Shown: in pieces, positions 25,185 through 34,887 of the stretch
How positions within the stretch are numbered: position 1 is the stretch's first letter
Layout of the letters: every line of letters begins with the position of its first letter
Assembly (NCBI RefSeq): GCF_009363115.1
Contig: NZ_CP045298.1
Coordinates: 4,833,501 to 4,897,500, forward strand
Reading direction: 5' to 3'
Length of the DNA: 64,000 nt
From: Paenibacillus brasilensis
Lineage (GTDB): Bacteria > Bacillota > Bacilli > Paenibacillales > Paenibacillaceae
Program-made: the position numbers and the translations under genes
Notes under the pieces: model-generated
What the model was told of the DNA's origin: nothing
Database searches by the model: none
The model's input: only the letters and a program-made list of their open reading frames with translations

Positions 25185-26234
25185 ATGGATAAATGGTCTT
25201 TAAAACAAGAAAGTGAGGAAACAATTTCTATGGGGGAGCAAAAAAGTAGAAGTAGACATCTGATTGATCCAGAAATTATCAGTGCAGTTGATTTAATACC
25301 AACAACCGATCTAACCGAATCTACACTAATGGAAGTACGTAAAAATCAATCTCAAATGATGCAACAAATAGATGTAACGCAGATGTTCCCTGTTACATTA
25401 GAAAAAAAGGTTGTGCCAAGTTATTTTAGTGGTCCAGATATTCAAATAGAAATCATTAAGCCCAAACAATCAAAGCGTAATAAGATGCCTCTATACTATT
25501 CGATACACGGAGGCGGGATGGTCTTAGGAAGTCCAGTCGTGGATCGTCCTGCTAATGCATCTCTTGCTGCACAACATGGTTTCTGTTGTGTATCTGTGTA
25601 CTATCGCCTAGCACCGGAGCATGTACAGCCAAGTCAGTTACAGGATTGTTATTCGGGCCTAAAATGGTGTATTGAGCATGCGGAAGAGTTAGGGATAGAT
25701 ATTCAGAAAGTTGCCGTTGGGGGCAGCAGCGCTGGCGGTGGTTTGGCGGCTGGCCTAGCCTTGTACATTCGTGATCAGAAAGAATTCGAAATCCATCATC
25801 TAAGATTAATGAGGCCAATGCTAGATGACCGTACAAGTATTGCACCAGAGCATCCATACGCAGGAGAGTTTATTTGGACAAAACAAAGTAATTATTTTGG
25901 CTGGAAATCTATATTGGGGGATGAACCGGGTCAGGAGGAGATAAGTGAGTATTATGTGCCGGCCCGTGCTAAGTCATTGGCCGGGTTACCACCGACTTAT
26001 ATAAATATAGGTACCATTGATTTATTCATTGATGAAGCCTTATTTTTTGCAAAACAACTGGCCTTTGATGGTGTCTTAGTGGAATTACATGTCTATCCCG
26101 GGTACCATCATATGTCTCCTGCGTTTCCGGATGCACATTTTTCAAAAGAAGGGGCCAGAACAAGTGAATACGCCTTACTGAAAGCTCTAGAGATATTTGA
26201 TATAGATTCTAATGAGTATAATGCTAAACGCTAA
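25185..26234 (+). CDS. alpha/beta hydrolase, hormone-sensitive-lipase (esterase) family
   Basis: The 349-residue protein is an HSL/family IV esterase: oxyanion motif YSIHGGGMVLGSP, nucleophile elbow GGSSAGGG (S182), acid in GTIDLFIDEA and histidine in YPGYHH. It would cleave short-chain acyl or acetyl esters, probably in the cytoplasm since no signal peptide is present. The ATG at 25185 has GAAGGG upstream; Met16 is an alternative. It is monocistronic with its own terminator. Confidence 0.92.
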   Translation: MDKWSLKQESEETISMGEQKSRSRHLIDPEIISAVDLIPTTDLTESTLMEVRKNQSQMMQQIDVTQMFPVTLEKKVVPSYFSGPDIQIEIIKPKQSKRNKMPLYYSIHGGGMVLGSPVVDRPANASLAAQHGFCCVSVYYRLAPEHVQPSQLQDCYSGLKWCIEHAEELGIDIQKVAVGGSSAGGGLAAGLALYIRDQKEFEIHHLRLMRPMLDDRTSIAPEHPYAGEFIWTKQSNYFGWKSILGDEPGQEEISEYYVPARAKSLAGLPPTYINIGTIDLFIDEALFFAKQLAFDGVLVELHVYPGYHHMSPAFPDAHFSKEGARTSEYALLKALEIFDIDSNEYNAKR

Positions 26235-26255
26235 TGAGGTACGACTGCAGCAAAT

Positions 26256-26290
26256 AAAGCACTGTTGGAGAATATCCATCAGTGCTTTTT
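26256..26290 (+). terminator. intrinsic terminator of the esterase gene
   Basis: AAAGCACTG (26256-26264) pairs with CAGTGCTTT (26280-26288), then T residues. The following 230 bases to the next gene hold nothing recognisable. Confidence 0.75.
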
Positions 26291-26520
26291 CATACCTACT
26301 TATGATCTGAATAAAAAATTTATTGATAGATTCGGTTGAGAGTCATCAGTTTAGCGGCGTCCAGCCTTCAAGGCGATTGCGTTAAAAACCCAAGTTGATC
26401 GTGCTGGTTGAGTGGGTGAGGGGATGATATTATCTTTTTTCATTCCTTCCGACTTTTACCACCTATTTAGGGTAAAATAATACCGAGTATAAAATCCAAC
26501 TACGGAAGTGGTGATGCCCC

Positions 26521-28587
26521 ATGTCAACGAGCAGCAAACCGAATAGATTAGCCAAGGAAAAATCACCGTATTTGTTACAACATGCCCACAATCCGGTAAA
26601 CTGGTTCCCTTGGTCAGATGAGGCTTTTGAAATTGCTAAGCGTGATAACAAGCCTATTTTCTTATCTATTGGCTATTCAACTTGTCATTGGTGTCATGTA
26701 ATGGAAAGAGAATCTTTCGAGGATGAAGAGGTTGCAGAGGTTTTAAATCGGGACTATGTATCCATTAAGGTGGATCGGGAGGAACGTCCAGATGTGGATC
26801 ATATTTATATGTCCATCTGCCAGACGATGACCGGGCATGGGGGCTGGCCGCTGACGATTCTGATGACACCGGATCAGAAGCCTTTTTTTGCGGGTACGTA
26901 TTTACCCAAGGAGCAAAAATTTGGCCGCGTTGGTCTGTTGGAATTGTTGGACAAGGTGGGAACCCGCTGGAAGGAGCAGCACGAAGAGCTTGTGGAGCTG
27001 AGTGAGCAAGTGCTGACAGAGCATGAACGGCAGGACATGCTTGCAGGATATCGCGGTGAATTGGATGAACAGAGCTTGAATAAAGCCTTCCATCAATACA
27101 GCCACACCTTCGACAAGGAATATGGCGGCTTTGGAGAAGCACCCAAGTTTCCCTCTCCGCATAACTTGTCCTTTTTGCTGCGATATGCACAGCACACTGG
27201 AAATCAGCAGGCACTGGAAATGGCAGAGAAGACGCTGGATGCAATGTATCGTGGTGGAATTTACGACCATGTGGGCATGGGGTTTTCACGGTATGCAGTA
27301 GATGAGAAGTGGTTAGTGCCGCATTTTGAAAAAATGCTGTACGATAATGCACTGCTTGCTATTGCTTATATAGAGGCTTGGCAAATGACGGGCAAGGAGC
27401 TGTATCGGCAGATTGCAGAACAAATTTTTACATATATTTCAAGGGACATGACGGATGCGGGGGGAGCCTTCTATTCGGCGGAGGATGCCGATTCCGAAGG
27501 AGAAGAAGGCAGGTTCTACGTCTGGAATGAGACTGAAATAAGGGCAGTACTGGGTGATCGGGACGCTGCATTTTTTAACGATTTATACGGGATTACGCCG
27601 TATGGTAATTTTGAAGGACATAATATCCCCAATCTGATCGATATCAATCTGGAGGCTTACGGGAATAAGCATGACCTGACTAAACAAGAGTTAGAAGACC
27701 GGGTACGTGAGCTGCGAGAGAAGCTGTTTGTCGCCAGGGAAAAGCGGGTTCATCCTCACAAGGATGACAAAATTTTGACCTCGTGGAATGGGCTGATGAT
27801 CGCTGCTTTGGCCAAGGCAGGACAGGCTTTTGGAGACGTCACTTATACGGAACAGGCACAGAAGGCGGAGTCGTTCCTGTGGAGCCACCTGAGACGGGCA
27901 GACGGGCGACTGCTGGCGCGTTATCGGGATGGTGAAGCGGCTTATCCTGGCTATCTGGATGACTATGCTTTTTATGTGTGGGGCTTGATCGAACTGTATC
28001 AGGCGACCTTTGATGTACAATATCTGCAACGGGCGCTGACATTAAACCAGGATATGATTCATCTATTTTGGGATGAGGAGCGACATGGTTTGTTCTTTTA
28101 TGGAAAGGATAGTGAGCAACTCATTGCCAAGCCTAAGGAAATCTACGACGGTGCGATCCCGTCCGGCAATAGCATTGCGGCCCACAATTTTGTAAGGCTG
28201 GCACGGTTGACGGGTGAATCCCGATTGGAGGACTATGCAGCGAAGCAGTTCAAGGCTTTTGGCGGCATGGTTTCTCATTATCCGCCAGGATATTCGGCAT
28301 TGTTAAGCTCGTTGTTGTACGCGACCGGAACGACGAAGGAGATTGTGATTGTAGGCCAGCGCGACGACCCGCAAACGCTCCAATTCATTCGGGCGATTCA
28401 AGCTGGATTCAGGCCGAATACAGTGGTGATTGTGAAGGATGAAGGGCAGCCGGCAATCGTAGACATAGTCCCTTATATCCGTGATTACAAGCTCGTCAAT
28501 GGTAAACCGGGTGTATATGTGTGCGAGCATTTTGCCTGCCAAGCACCTGTGGTTACTCTCGACGACCTTAAGGCTTTACTGAATTGA
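26521..28587 (+). CDS. yyaL: YyaL/SSP411-type thioredoxin-fold protein (DUF255)
   Basis: This 688-residue cytoplasmic protein has an N-terminal thioredoxin-like DUF255 domain (residues 1-165) with SIGYSTCHWCHVMERESFED holding a CxxC pair, then WPLTILMTPDQKPFFAGTY. A long (alpha/alpha)-barrel like that of N-acylglucosamine 2-epimerases follows (about 200-600; GGFGEAPKFPSPHNL, SAEDADSEGEEGRFYVW, DDKILTSWNGLMI). A short domain ends with VYVCEHFACQAPV. The family is widespread and no reaction has been assigned that I can state with confidence. It has full family length and no partner gene. Confidence 0.88.
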   Translation: MSTSSKPNRLAKEKSPYLLQHAHNPVNWFPWSDEAFEIAKRDNKPIFLSIGYSTCHWCHVMERESFEDEEVAEVLNRDYVSIKVDREERPDVDHIYMSICQTMTGHGGWPLTILMTPDQKPFFAGTYLPKEQKFGRVGLLELLDKVGTRWKEQHEELVELSEQVLTEHERQDMLAGYRGELDEQSLNKAFHQYSHTFDKEYGGFGEAPKFPSPHNLSFLLRYAQHTGNQQALEMAEKTLDAMYRGGIYDHVGMGFSRYAVDEKWLVPHFEKMLYDNALLAIAYIEAWQMTGKELYRQIAEQIFTYISRDMTDAGGAFYSAEDADSEGEEGRFYVWNETEIRAVLGDRDAAFFNDLYGITPYGNFEGHNIPNLIDINLEAYGNKHDLTKQELEDRVRELREKLFVAREKRVHPHKDDKILTSWNGLMIAALAKAGQAFGDVTYTEQAQKAESFLWSHLRRADGRLLARYRDGEAAYPGYLDDYAFYVWGLIELYQATFDVQYLQRALTLNQDMIHLFWDEERHGLFFYGKDSEQLIAKPKEIYDGAIPSGNSIAAHNFVRLARLTGESRLEDYAAKQFKAFGGMVSHYPPGYSALLSSLLYATGTTKEIVIVGQRDDPQTLQFIRAIQAGFRPNTVVIVKDEGQPAIVDIVPYIRDYKLVNGKPGVYVCEHFACQAPVVTLDDLKALLN

Positions 28588-28608
28588 ATAGCCTATCCTA
28601 AACAAACT

Positions 28609-28687
28609 TGATCCCCTTGGGGTAGTAAGCATATGGTGATTTTCGAACAATGACCTTATGCATGCCACCTACAAGGGGATTATTTCA
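28609..28687 (+). terminator. long hairpin after yyaL
   Basis: GATCCCCTTG (from 28609) pairs with CAAGGGGATT (from about 28673), with further complementarity inside (GCATATGGT / ACCTTATGC) and TTATTT after it. Confidence 0.55.
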
Positions 28688-28932
28688 TGTTTGGAGATAG
28701 GTCTAGTGAATTGAAACTAACATTTTCTTAACATGTTCAGTGCATTTTTTTTTTAATATTTTTTAGGTATATTACATTAAGGAATCGGTTCCAGGGAGCC
28801 TTGCCGCATTCATAACTAAGTACATATACCTATGCAACGGGAAAGAGGATTTGTCGAGTGGATAATTATTGGCAAAATGAAGCAGTTCACATTATGCAAG
28901 CAACCCAAGTGATGAAATGGAGATGTTGACTG

Positions 28933-30933
28933 ATGAAGAAGCTCGCGGGAATACCATGGCTCGTGGGAAGGGGGCTCAGCAAAAATTTTAAAACGAAGCT
29001 GATAATCGCCTTTATTGCCTTTTTGATTATACCGTCTATGATTGTTGGGGCTCTGTCGTTTGTGAGCGCCAGCCAGGAGATTCGAAAACAAATTGAAGAA
29101 AGCGCCAGGCAGGCCATTATCCGTACTAATTTTATCATTGATAGCGCCATTGCCCCCAAGGTGCATGATGCAGAATATTCTGCTGAAAAGCTAAATGGCA
29201 ATCGGGTGGAGACGGAGGAAGAAGCGGCGAATTTAGAAGAATTCTTTAAGCAATATGCTGCACTCCATCCTGAAGCCGAATCCATTTTTTATGCTACAAA
29301 GGATGGTAAGTTTATAACCTATCCACAGAATCAATCATCGGGTAATTATGATCCCCGGGTCCGATCTTGGTACGATAAGGCGATAAAGGAACAAACAAAG
29401 ACAGCGATTAGTTCACCCTATCTTTCCAACACCTCGAAGCATGTGACGGTTACGGTGTCCAGGGCAACGGCAGATGGATCAGGTGTTATTGGCATCGACT
29501 TGAGAATTAGCAGTATTAAAGAGACATTGAACAAGATTAAAATAGGTCGTGAAGGTTATGCCATATTGCTGGATAGCAAGCGTACTTACATTGTTCATCC
29601 GACGAAGGCATCAGGCAGCAAAATTTCAGATGTTGAATCACGCATGTATGAGAGCGATGCTGGTGAATACGAGTATCAGTATGAAGGTCAGCTCAAATAT
29701 ATGAATTACGCGACTAACAAGCTGACAGGTTGGAAAATAGGAGGGACGCTGTATTTATCTGAAGTGGATGATGCAGCACGACCGATTTTGATCAGTACCT
29801 TGCTTACGGTCGTCGGGTGTCTGGTGGTAGGCATAATCATTGTCTACTTCCTGATCCGTTCCATTATCAAGCCTATTTCAAAATTGAAGGAACAAGCGGT
29901 GAATGTGAGCGCGGGGGATCTGACGCAGGACATTGAAGTGAAGAGTGAGGATGAGATTGGAGAATTGGGACGAGCTTTCCGAAATATGCAGGATAACTTG
30001 CGAGCTGTCATTCAGAACGTAGGGGATAGTGCAAATCATGTCGCCAGATCCTCGAACGAACTGACGGTAAGCGCAGAACAAACCAGTGCTGCAAGTGAGC
30101 AGGTGTCCCAGGCTGTTCAGGAAATTGCCAGCGGAGCAGAGAAGCAGACTACAGGTCTGGAAAATAACTCAGTTGCGCTTGATGAAATTGCACAGGGGGT
30201 TACACAAATCGCGGAACGCTCAATCTCGGTAGCGGATCTGGCCAGACGATCCTCATTGCAAGCTGAGGAAGGAAGGAAGTCTGTTGAGCAGACAGGCGAA
30301 CAAATGAATTCCATTCACCAATCGGTAGAGCGATCTAATCGGATGATTCAAACCTTGCAAGCCCGCTCTCAGGAAATCGGTGAAATTACGAAAGTTATCG
30401 GTGATATATCCAATCAGACGAACCTGTTGGCTTTGAATGCAGCAATTGAGGCAGCCAGAGCAGGTGATCATGGCAAGGGCTTTGCCATCGTTGCCGATGA
30501 GGTGCGCAAGCTGGCAGAGCAGTCGCAGTCATCTGCAACACAGATTGCCACATTGATTGCCGAAATTCAGCAGGAAACGGAAGCCACGGTTCAGACGATG
30601 AACCAAGTTACGACTGAGGTACAGGACGGGCTGCAGATTTCCAAAGCAACCATAGTCAAGCTGGGGCACGCGATGGAAGGTATTCGAGAGACAACACCTC
30701 AGGTAGAGGAGGTCGCAGGCATTGCCCAACAGATATCAGCCAGTGTACAAGAGATTGCAGCGACGGCCAACGAGCTGACGACGATTGCAACCAGTAATGC
30801 TGCTACATCTGAGGAAGTCGCTGCTTCCTCGCAAGAGCAGCTGGCTTCCATGGAGGAAATATCAGCTTCTGCTCAGATGTTATCCACAATGGCTGCTGAG
30901 TTAAAGTCGATGATCAGTCGTTTTAAATATTAA
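28933..30933 (+). CDS. methyl-accepting chemotaxis protein with extracellular dCache sensor
   Basis: The 666-residue membrane chemoreceptor has TM1 at about residues 22-46, a double-Cache periplasmic-side sensor (50-275, with DPRVRSWYDKA and GVIGIDLRIS typical of dCache_1), TM2 at about 283-308, HAMP (309-362, KPISKLKEQAVNVSAGDLTQ) and the cytoplasmic signalling domain, whose hairpin tip reads IGDISNQTNLLALNAAIEAA. dCache receptors often bind amino acids or related ligands; the ligand here is not deducible. It is monocistronic with a good terminator. Confidence 0.95.
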   Translation: MKKLAGIPWLVGRGLSKNFKTKLIIAFIAFLIIPSMIVGALSFVSASQEIRKQIEESARQAIIRTNFIIDSAIAPKVHDAEYSAEKLNGNRVETEEEAANLEEFFKQYAALHPEAESIFYATKDGKFITYPQNQSSGNYDPRVRSWYDKAIKEQTKTAISSPYLSNTSKHVTVTVSRATADGSGVIGIDLRISSIKETLNKIKIGREGYAILLDSKRTYIVHPTKASGSKISDVESRMYESDAGEYEYQYEGQLKYMNYATNKLTGWKIGGTLYLSEVDDAARPILISTLLTVVGCLVVGIIIVYFLIRSIIKPISKLKEQAVNVSAGDLTQDIEVKSEDEIGELGRAFRNMQDNLRAVIQNVGDSANHVARSSNELTVSAEQTSAASEQVSQAVQEIASGAEKQTTGLENNSVALDEIAQGVTQIAERSISVADLARRSSLQAEEGRKSVEQTGEQMNSIHQSVERSNRMIQTLQARSQEIGEITKVIGDISNQTNLLALNAAIEAARAGDHGKGFAIVADEVRKLAEQSQSSATQIATLIAEIQQETEATVQTMNQVTTEVQDGLQISKATIVKLGHAMEGIRETTPQVEEVAGIAQQISASVQEIAATANELTTIATSNAATSEEVAASSQEQLASMEEISASAQMLSTMAAELKSMISRFKY

Positions 30934-30973
30934 AACGAACTTGAACCCTATGGAATCTATAGTACAATGAATG

Positions 30974-31026
30974 CTCGGGACAGTTCTTTAAGCCTTATGG
31001 CATAAGGAATCTGTCCTGAGTTTTTT
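30974..31026 (+). terminator. intrinsic terminator of the chemoreceptor gene
   Basis: CTCGGGACAG (30974-30983) pairs with CTGTCCTGAG (31011-31020), followed by six T. Confidence 0.85.
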
Positions 31027-31065
31027 ATATTTTCAATTTAGCTTACAAAGTAGGGGAGATTACAG

Positions 31066-33636
31066 GTGGGTGAGCATTTGGTTCGAGATTTGATGCTTTA
31101 TTTTATCGTGATATTATTAAATGTTTTGACTTTTCAGCTCTTTCGGCGGGGGATCACGCGTATTATTTATGGAGTGGCCGGAATGCTGTTTTTATATTTT
31201 GGTATACATGATAGAGCGAGAATGACTTATCTGCTGGAGCTAGCGATTGGCTTGATATTCATCCTTTTGATTATACGCGTTTGGATCATTCAATCTACAT
31301 ATGAACGACGTTTACAGGACCAAAACCGAGATCTTCTAAGCCTGCTTCGGATTCAACCTGGCTTTACCTTCAGGCTGGAGAAAAGCGGCGACGAATTTTA
31401 TTATAGGCTGCTCGAAGGAGGCTTGCTGGAGCGCATGGGTCTGGATCTGCAAGTCAGCTACAATCGAAGGGAGCATGTAGAGAGACTCGGGGACATTTTT
31501 GAGCTATCCTCTGAAACACTTGAGCAGCTTATCGAACATTGCAAACAGGCATGGTTCGGAGACCGGACGGTATTTGAACTTGAGTTTTGGGAATACTCGG
31601 CTTTAGTTACATTACATCCGGTCAGGGAGGACGGGATTACCAAGCATGTCACAGGACATGCAATGGATATAACAGAGTATAAAGCTTTAGAGAAGAAAAG
31701 AAAGGAGATCGACGAGGCTAACCATGCCAAAAGTGTTTTTTTGGCTCATATGAGTCACGAAATTCGCACGCCGCTGAGTGGGATCATGGGTCTGTCGAAG
31801 CTGTTGAACAAGACGGAACTGACTGACGTTCAAAAAGACTACCTCCATAAGCTCCTAGCCTCCTCGCGTACTCTTTCGTCCATGCTCAATAACGTACTGG
31901 ACTTTTCCAAAATGGAAGCAGGCAGTCTGGATCTGGAAAGGGTTGAATTTGAACCGGAAACAATGCTTCGGCATCTTGCGGATACGGTGGGTGCTTTGCT
32001 GGAACACAAAGAAATAGAGGTTGTATTTATAACGGACCCCAATTTACCCCAAAGCGTTAAAGGTGATCCATTGCGGATGGAGCAGGTGCTTTTAAATCTG
32101 CTAACCAATGCCGTCAAGTTTACGGATCAGGGGCATGTATTATTTCAAGTCAAGCTGCTAAGCCACCAGAACGGACGGGTAGCGTTGTCTTTTATGGTGG
32201 AGGATACAGGCATAGGTATTTCCGAGGTGTGTATGGACAAGCTGTTTATTCCTTTTACCCAAGCGAAACCATCAACTAGCCGCCGCTATGGGGGCTCGGG
32301 GCTGGGTTTAGCCATCAGCAAGCATTTGGCTGAAGCGATGGGTGGAAATATAGAGGTGGAAAGTCGATTAGGGGAATATAGTCGATTTTACTTCAATGTC
32401 GAGCTGGAAATCGGGGAATTACATACGGAAGGCACACCGGTAGGAAGACAAATAAACGGCAAAGCCTTAATGGTTGTGCAGCACGAGCTGCTGGGATATA
32501 GCCTGAAGGAATTACTTCAAAGCACAGGATTAGAAACATACACCATTTCATCCTTTCAGGAATGTGTGGAGGCTTTTGAAAATGGCAAAGCATTTAATTT
32601 GGTTATGGTTGACATGAGGATGGATGGCTTTAGAGAGCTGGAGGCAAGGAGACATTGGCTTCAATTACTCGATAGACAGATGACTCAGGTCATTGGACTT
32701 ACAACAGTGTTCCAGATGGAAGAGATGGCGGCTGGAGATGAGGATAGTAGGGTAGATGCCTTTTTGTCCAAGCCCGTGACTCGGAATGCTCTATTGGAGG
32801 TTATCGGCTGGAGACTGGAAAAGGAAAATCCAGTGTCTGTAAATGTTAATTCTATGGATACACATACGATGATGAGTTTTCCTTATGAAGGAGAGATTGC
32901 AGCGCAGAAGTATCAAATTCTCATAGCGGAGGACAATGAAATTAATCAGGTGGTGATTACCGAGTTTCTGGAAGAGCGAGGTTTTGAAGTAACCATGGTT
33001 GCCAACGGAAGAGAGCTGTTAGAGTCACTGGAGCTGCGTTTTTGGGATATGGTCATGCTTGACCTGCATATGCCGGAGATGGATGGCTTTGAGACGGTCA
33101 GACATATTCGTAGAAGGAAAGCTTTTAACAGACTTCCAATTATCGCTTTTACGGCCGATGCTGCGCAGCATGAACAGGAGGTTTGTCTTCGTTCAGGCAT
33201 TAATGCTGTGCTGCTCAAGCCTGTCCATGAACTGGATGCTGTAAAAGTGTTAAATAGCTGGATTCATTTAGCGTGGCTGCAAAAATTACAAGGTCTTCAC
33301 GCAGAACAGGCGATAGCTGGTATGGATGGAAAGGTATATATTTTTCAATTTGCCCTTTACAAATGGATTCAGGAATACCAGCACCTCGATAAAAGAGTGA
33401 CCATGAAAATGGACAACGGCCAGTTATCTGCTGCTCTCCGATTAATCCACTCACTCAAGGGAGGCGCAGGGAACCTGTGCGCGTCCAGGCTGTTGGCAAA
33501 GGTTATGGAGCTGGAAAAGGGATTGAAGCGTAGCCATGGAACCTCAGCAAGGGAGTTGTACCCAGACTGGCGAGAGCAATTGAGGTTAGTTCAAAAGGAG
33601 ATTAACCAAATCAAGTCATCGGTTCCCTGGAGCTGA
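31066..33636 (+). CDS. hybrid sensor histidine kinase (HisKA-HATPase-pseudoREC-REC-Hpt)
   Basis: The 856-residue kinase has about two or three N-terminal membrane helices (residues 8-75), a PAS-like region (95-205), HisKA with H231 in HMSHEIRTP, HATPase_c (N box LLTNAVKFT, G1 EDTGIGIS, G2 GGSGLGLAIS), a degenerate receiver (about 465-580), a proper receiver (about 620-740, D666 in MLDLHMPEMDGF) and a C-terminal Hpt with H795 in IHSLKGGAG. It can therefore run a complete phosphorelay within one chain. The start is GTG with GGGGAG upstream. Its stop is 5 bases from the convergent response-regulator gene, the likely final acceptor. Confidence 0.94.
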   Translation: MGEHLVRDLMLYFIVILLNVLTFQLFRRGITRIIYGVAGMLFLYFGIHDRARMTYLLELAIGLIFILLIIRVWIIQSTYERRLQDQNRDLLSLLRIQPGFTFRLEKSGDEFYYRLLEGGLLERMGLDLQVSYNRREHVERLGDIFELSSETLEQLIEHCKQAWFGDRTVFELEFWEYSALVTLHPVREDGITKHVTGHAMDITEYKALEKKRKEIDEANHAKSVFLAHMSHEIRTPLSGIMGLSKLLNKTELTDVQKDYLHKLLASSRTLSSMLNNVLDFSKMEAGSLDLERVEFEPETMLRHLADTVGALLEHKEIEVVFITDPNLPQSVKGDPLRMEQVLLNLLTNAVKFTDQGHVLFQVKLLSHQNGRVALSFMVEDTGIGISEVCMDKLFIPFTQAKPSTSRRYGGSGLGLAISKHLAEAMGGNIEVESRLGEYSRFYFNVELEIGELHTEGTPVGRQINGKALMVVQHELLGYSLKELLQSTGLETYTISSFQECVEAFENGKAFNLVMVDMRMDGFRELEARRHWLQLLDRQMTQVIGLTTVFQMEEMAAGDEDSRVDAFLSKPVTRNALLEVIGWRLEKENPVSVNVNSMDTHTMMSFPYEGEIAAQKYQILIAEDNEINQVVITEFLEERGFEVTMVANGRELLESLELRFWDMVMLDLHMPEMDGFETVRHIRRRKAFNRLPIIAFTADAAQHEQEVCLRSGINAVLLKPVHELDAVKVLNSWIHLAWLQKLQGLHAEQAIAGMDGKVYIFQFALYKWIQEYQHLDKRVTMKMDNGQLSAALRLIHSLKGGAGNLCASRLLAKVMELEKGLKRSHGTSARELYPDWREQLRLVQKEINQIKSSVPWS

Positions 33637-33641
33637 TCGTA

Positions 33642-34334
33642 TTACTGCATAAATTTATATCCAATCCCCCAGATGGTCCTGATCAATTTTGGATTTTTAG
33701 GGTCTTTTTCGATTTTTCTGCGTAAATGGTTGGTATGTACGTCTACAGCCCTCTCATTAATAAAGGAGTCTGTGCCACGAAGAGCTTGAATCAAGGCATA
33801 TCGACTGAATACAATTCCCCGGTTCAAATAAAAAAGCTTCATAAGCTCAAATTCCGAAAATGTCATCTCCACAATCTGCCCACTTACGGTAACCATTCTT
33901 CGCGCCAGATCCAAAACAATGTCCGTATCAGACTCGGCTTCTGGCGCAAGGCCTCTTCCCTTTAGTCGTGTAATTTCAATACGTCGGAAAAGAGCCTCGA
34001 TTCGTGCCTTTAGCTCCTGCATACTAAAAGGCTTGCAAATATAATCGTCTGCTCCCAACGTAAGTGTACGAATGCGCTCTGAGATGTTGTTTTCCGAAGA
34101 AATCACGACAATTGGCACATCCGTATGCTTGCGTATCAGTGGGCAGGGATTCACGCCGTCCAGGTCTGGAAGCAACAAATCTAGCAAAATAATATCAGGC
34201 TGTACGATATCGAGCCGGGTAATCCCCTCAGTCGCTTGTGCCACTCTGGTAACGCTATAGCCTTCTCCTGTCAAATATAAGGAAAGAGTGTCGCCCAGCA
34301 TATTATCATCTTCAATAATTAAAACATTAGACAT
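33642..34334 (-). CDS. OmpR/PhoB-family response regulator
   Basis: The 230-residue regulator has a receiver domain (D52 in ILLDLLLPDLDG, K101 in ICKPF) and a winged-helix DNA-binding domain (about 130-228, ending VDVHTNHLRRKIEKD and RTIWGIGYKF). AAGGAAAC lies before the ATG. It faces the hybrid kinase tail to tail with only 5 bases between stops and no room for a separate terminator, so the transcripts must overlap. Pairing with that kinase is inferred from position. Confidence 0.93.
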   Translation of the reverse strand: MSNVLIIEDDNMLGDTLSLYLTGEGYSVTRVAQATEGITRLDIVQPDIILLDLLLPDLDGVNPCPLIRKHTDVPIVVISSENNISERIRTLTLGADDYICKPFSMQELKARIEALFRRIEITRLKGRGLAPEAESDTDIVLDLARRMVTVSGQIVEMTFSEFELMKLFYLNRGIVFSRYALIQALRGTDSFINERAVDVHTNHLRRKIEKDPKNPKLIRTIWGIGYKFMQ

Positions 34335-34887
34335 ATTGATGTTTCCTTATCTATTTTTTAAATTTGTCATCTTCTTTCTGAATAGAGTAAACTCCTTTGG
34401 ACAGTCTGTCAAAAGATCAGATAGATTGTGGTAACCTTATAGTCAAGAAGCGCGAATTTATATCTATTTGATATGGGAATGTACTATTTTCGATATTTGT
34501 CTCCATAATACGACAATTTTCGAATGGTTTTAACAATAAACTGCAAGTCTATCGCCCTCGATTACAAAAAATTAACAAATCACACCAGAAACATGCATTG
34601 ACTTCAAGAAAATTTATGGTATTTTATTACATAGGAGTGACATCCTCTGATAGGCCCCTTAGAAAACCCCACCACTCATCTTCTGAATGTAATACTACTT
34701 ACAACATGCTAATCTGTACTATTTTTTCGTACTCTATTCGTTCTCATGATCGTATTCATGCATTCTTTGGTGTGGCAGCCTCATCGCGATTCAGACTGTT
34801 TGCTCATTTTAGATTACATATTTAAACTTTTTTTTGCTTTCGATGCTTGTGTTTTTCCAAATCAGGTCAGCGGGAGGACGAGAATTC
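34335..34887. other. intergenic region before the ectB pseudogene
   Basis: No supported gene lies in this 553-base gap. A TTGACT near 34595, followed 17 bases later by TATTTT, may be the old ectB promoter. The remainder is AT-rich with no stem-loop I can support. Confidence 0.35.

Noticed and set aside
26765..27352. 195-residue minus-strand frame within yyaL
   Set aside because: Antisense of the conserved DUF255 protein; composition (many His, Pro, Ser) is that of a shadow frame.
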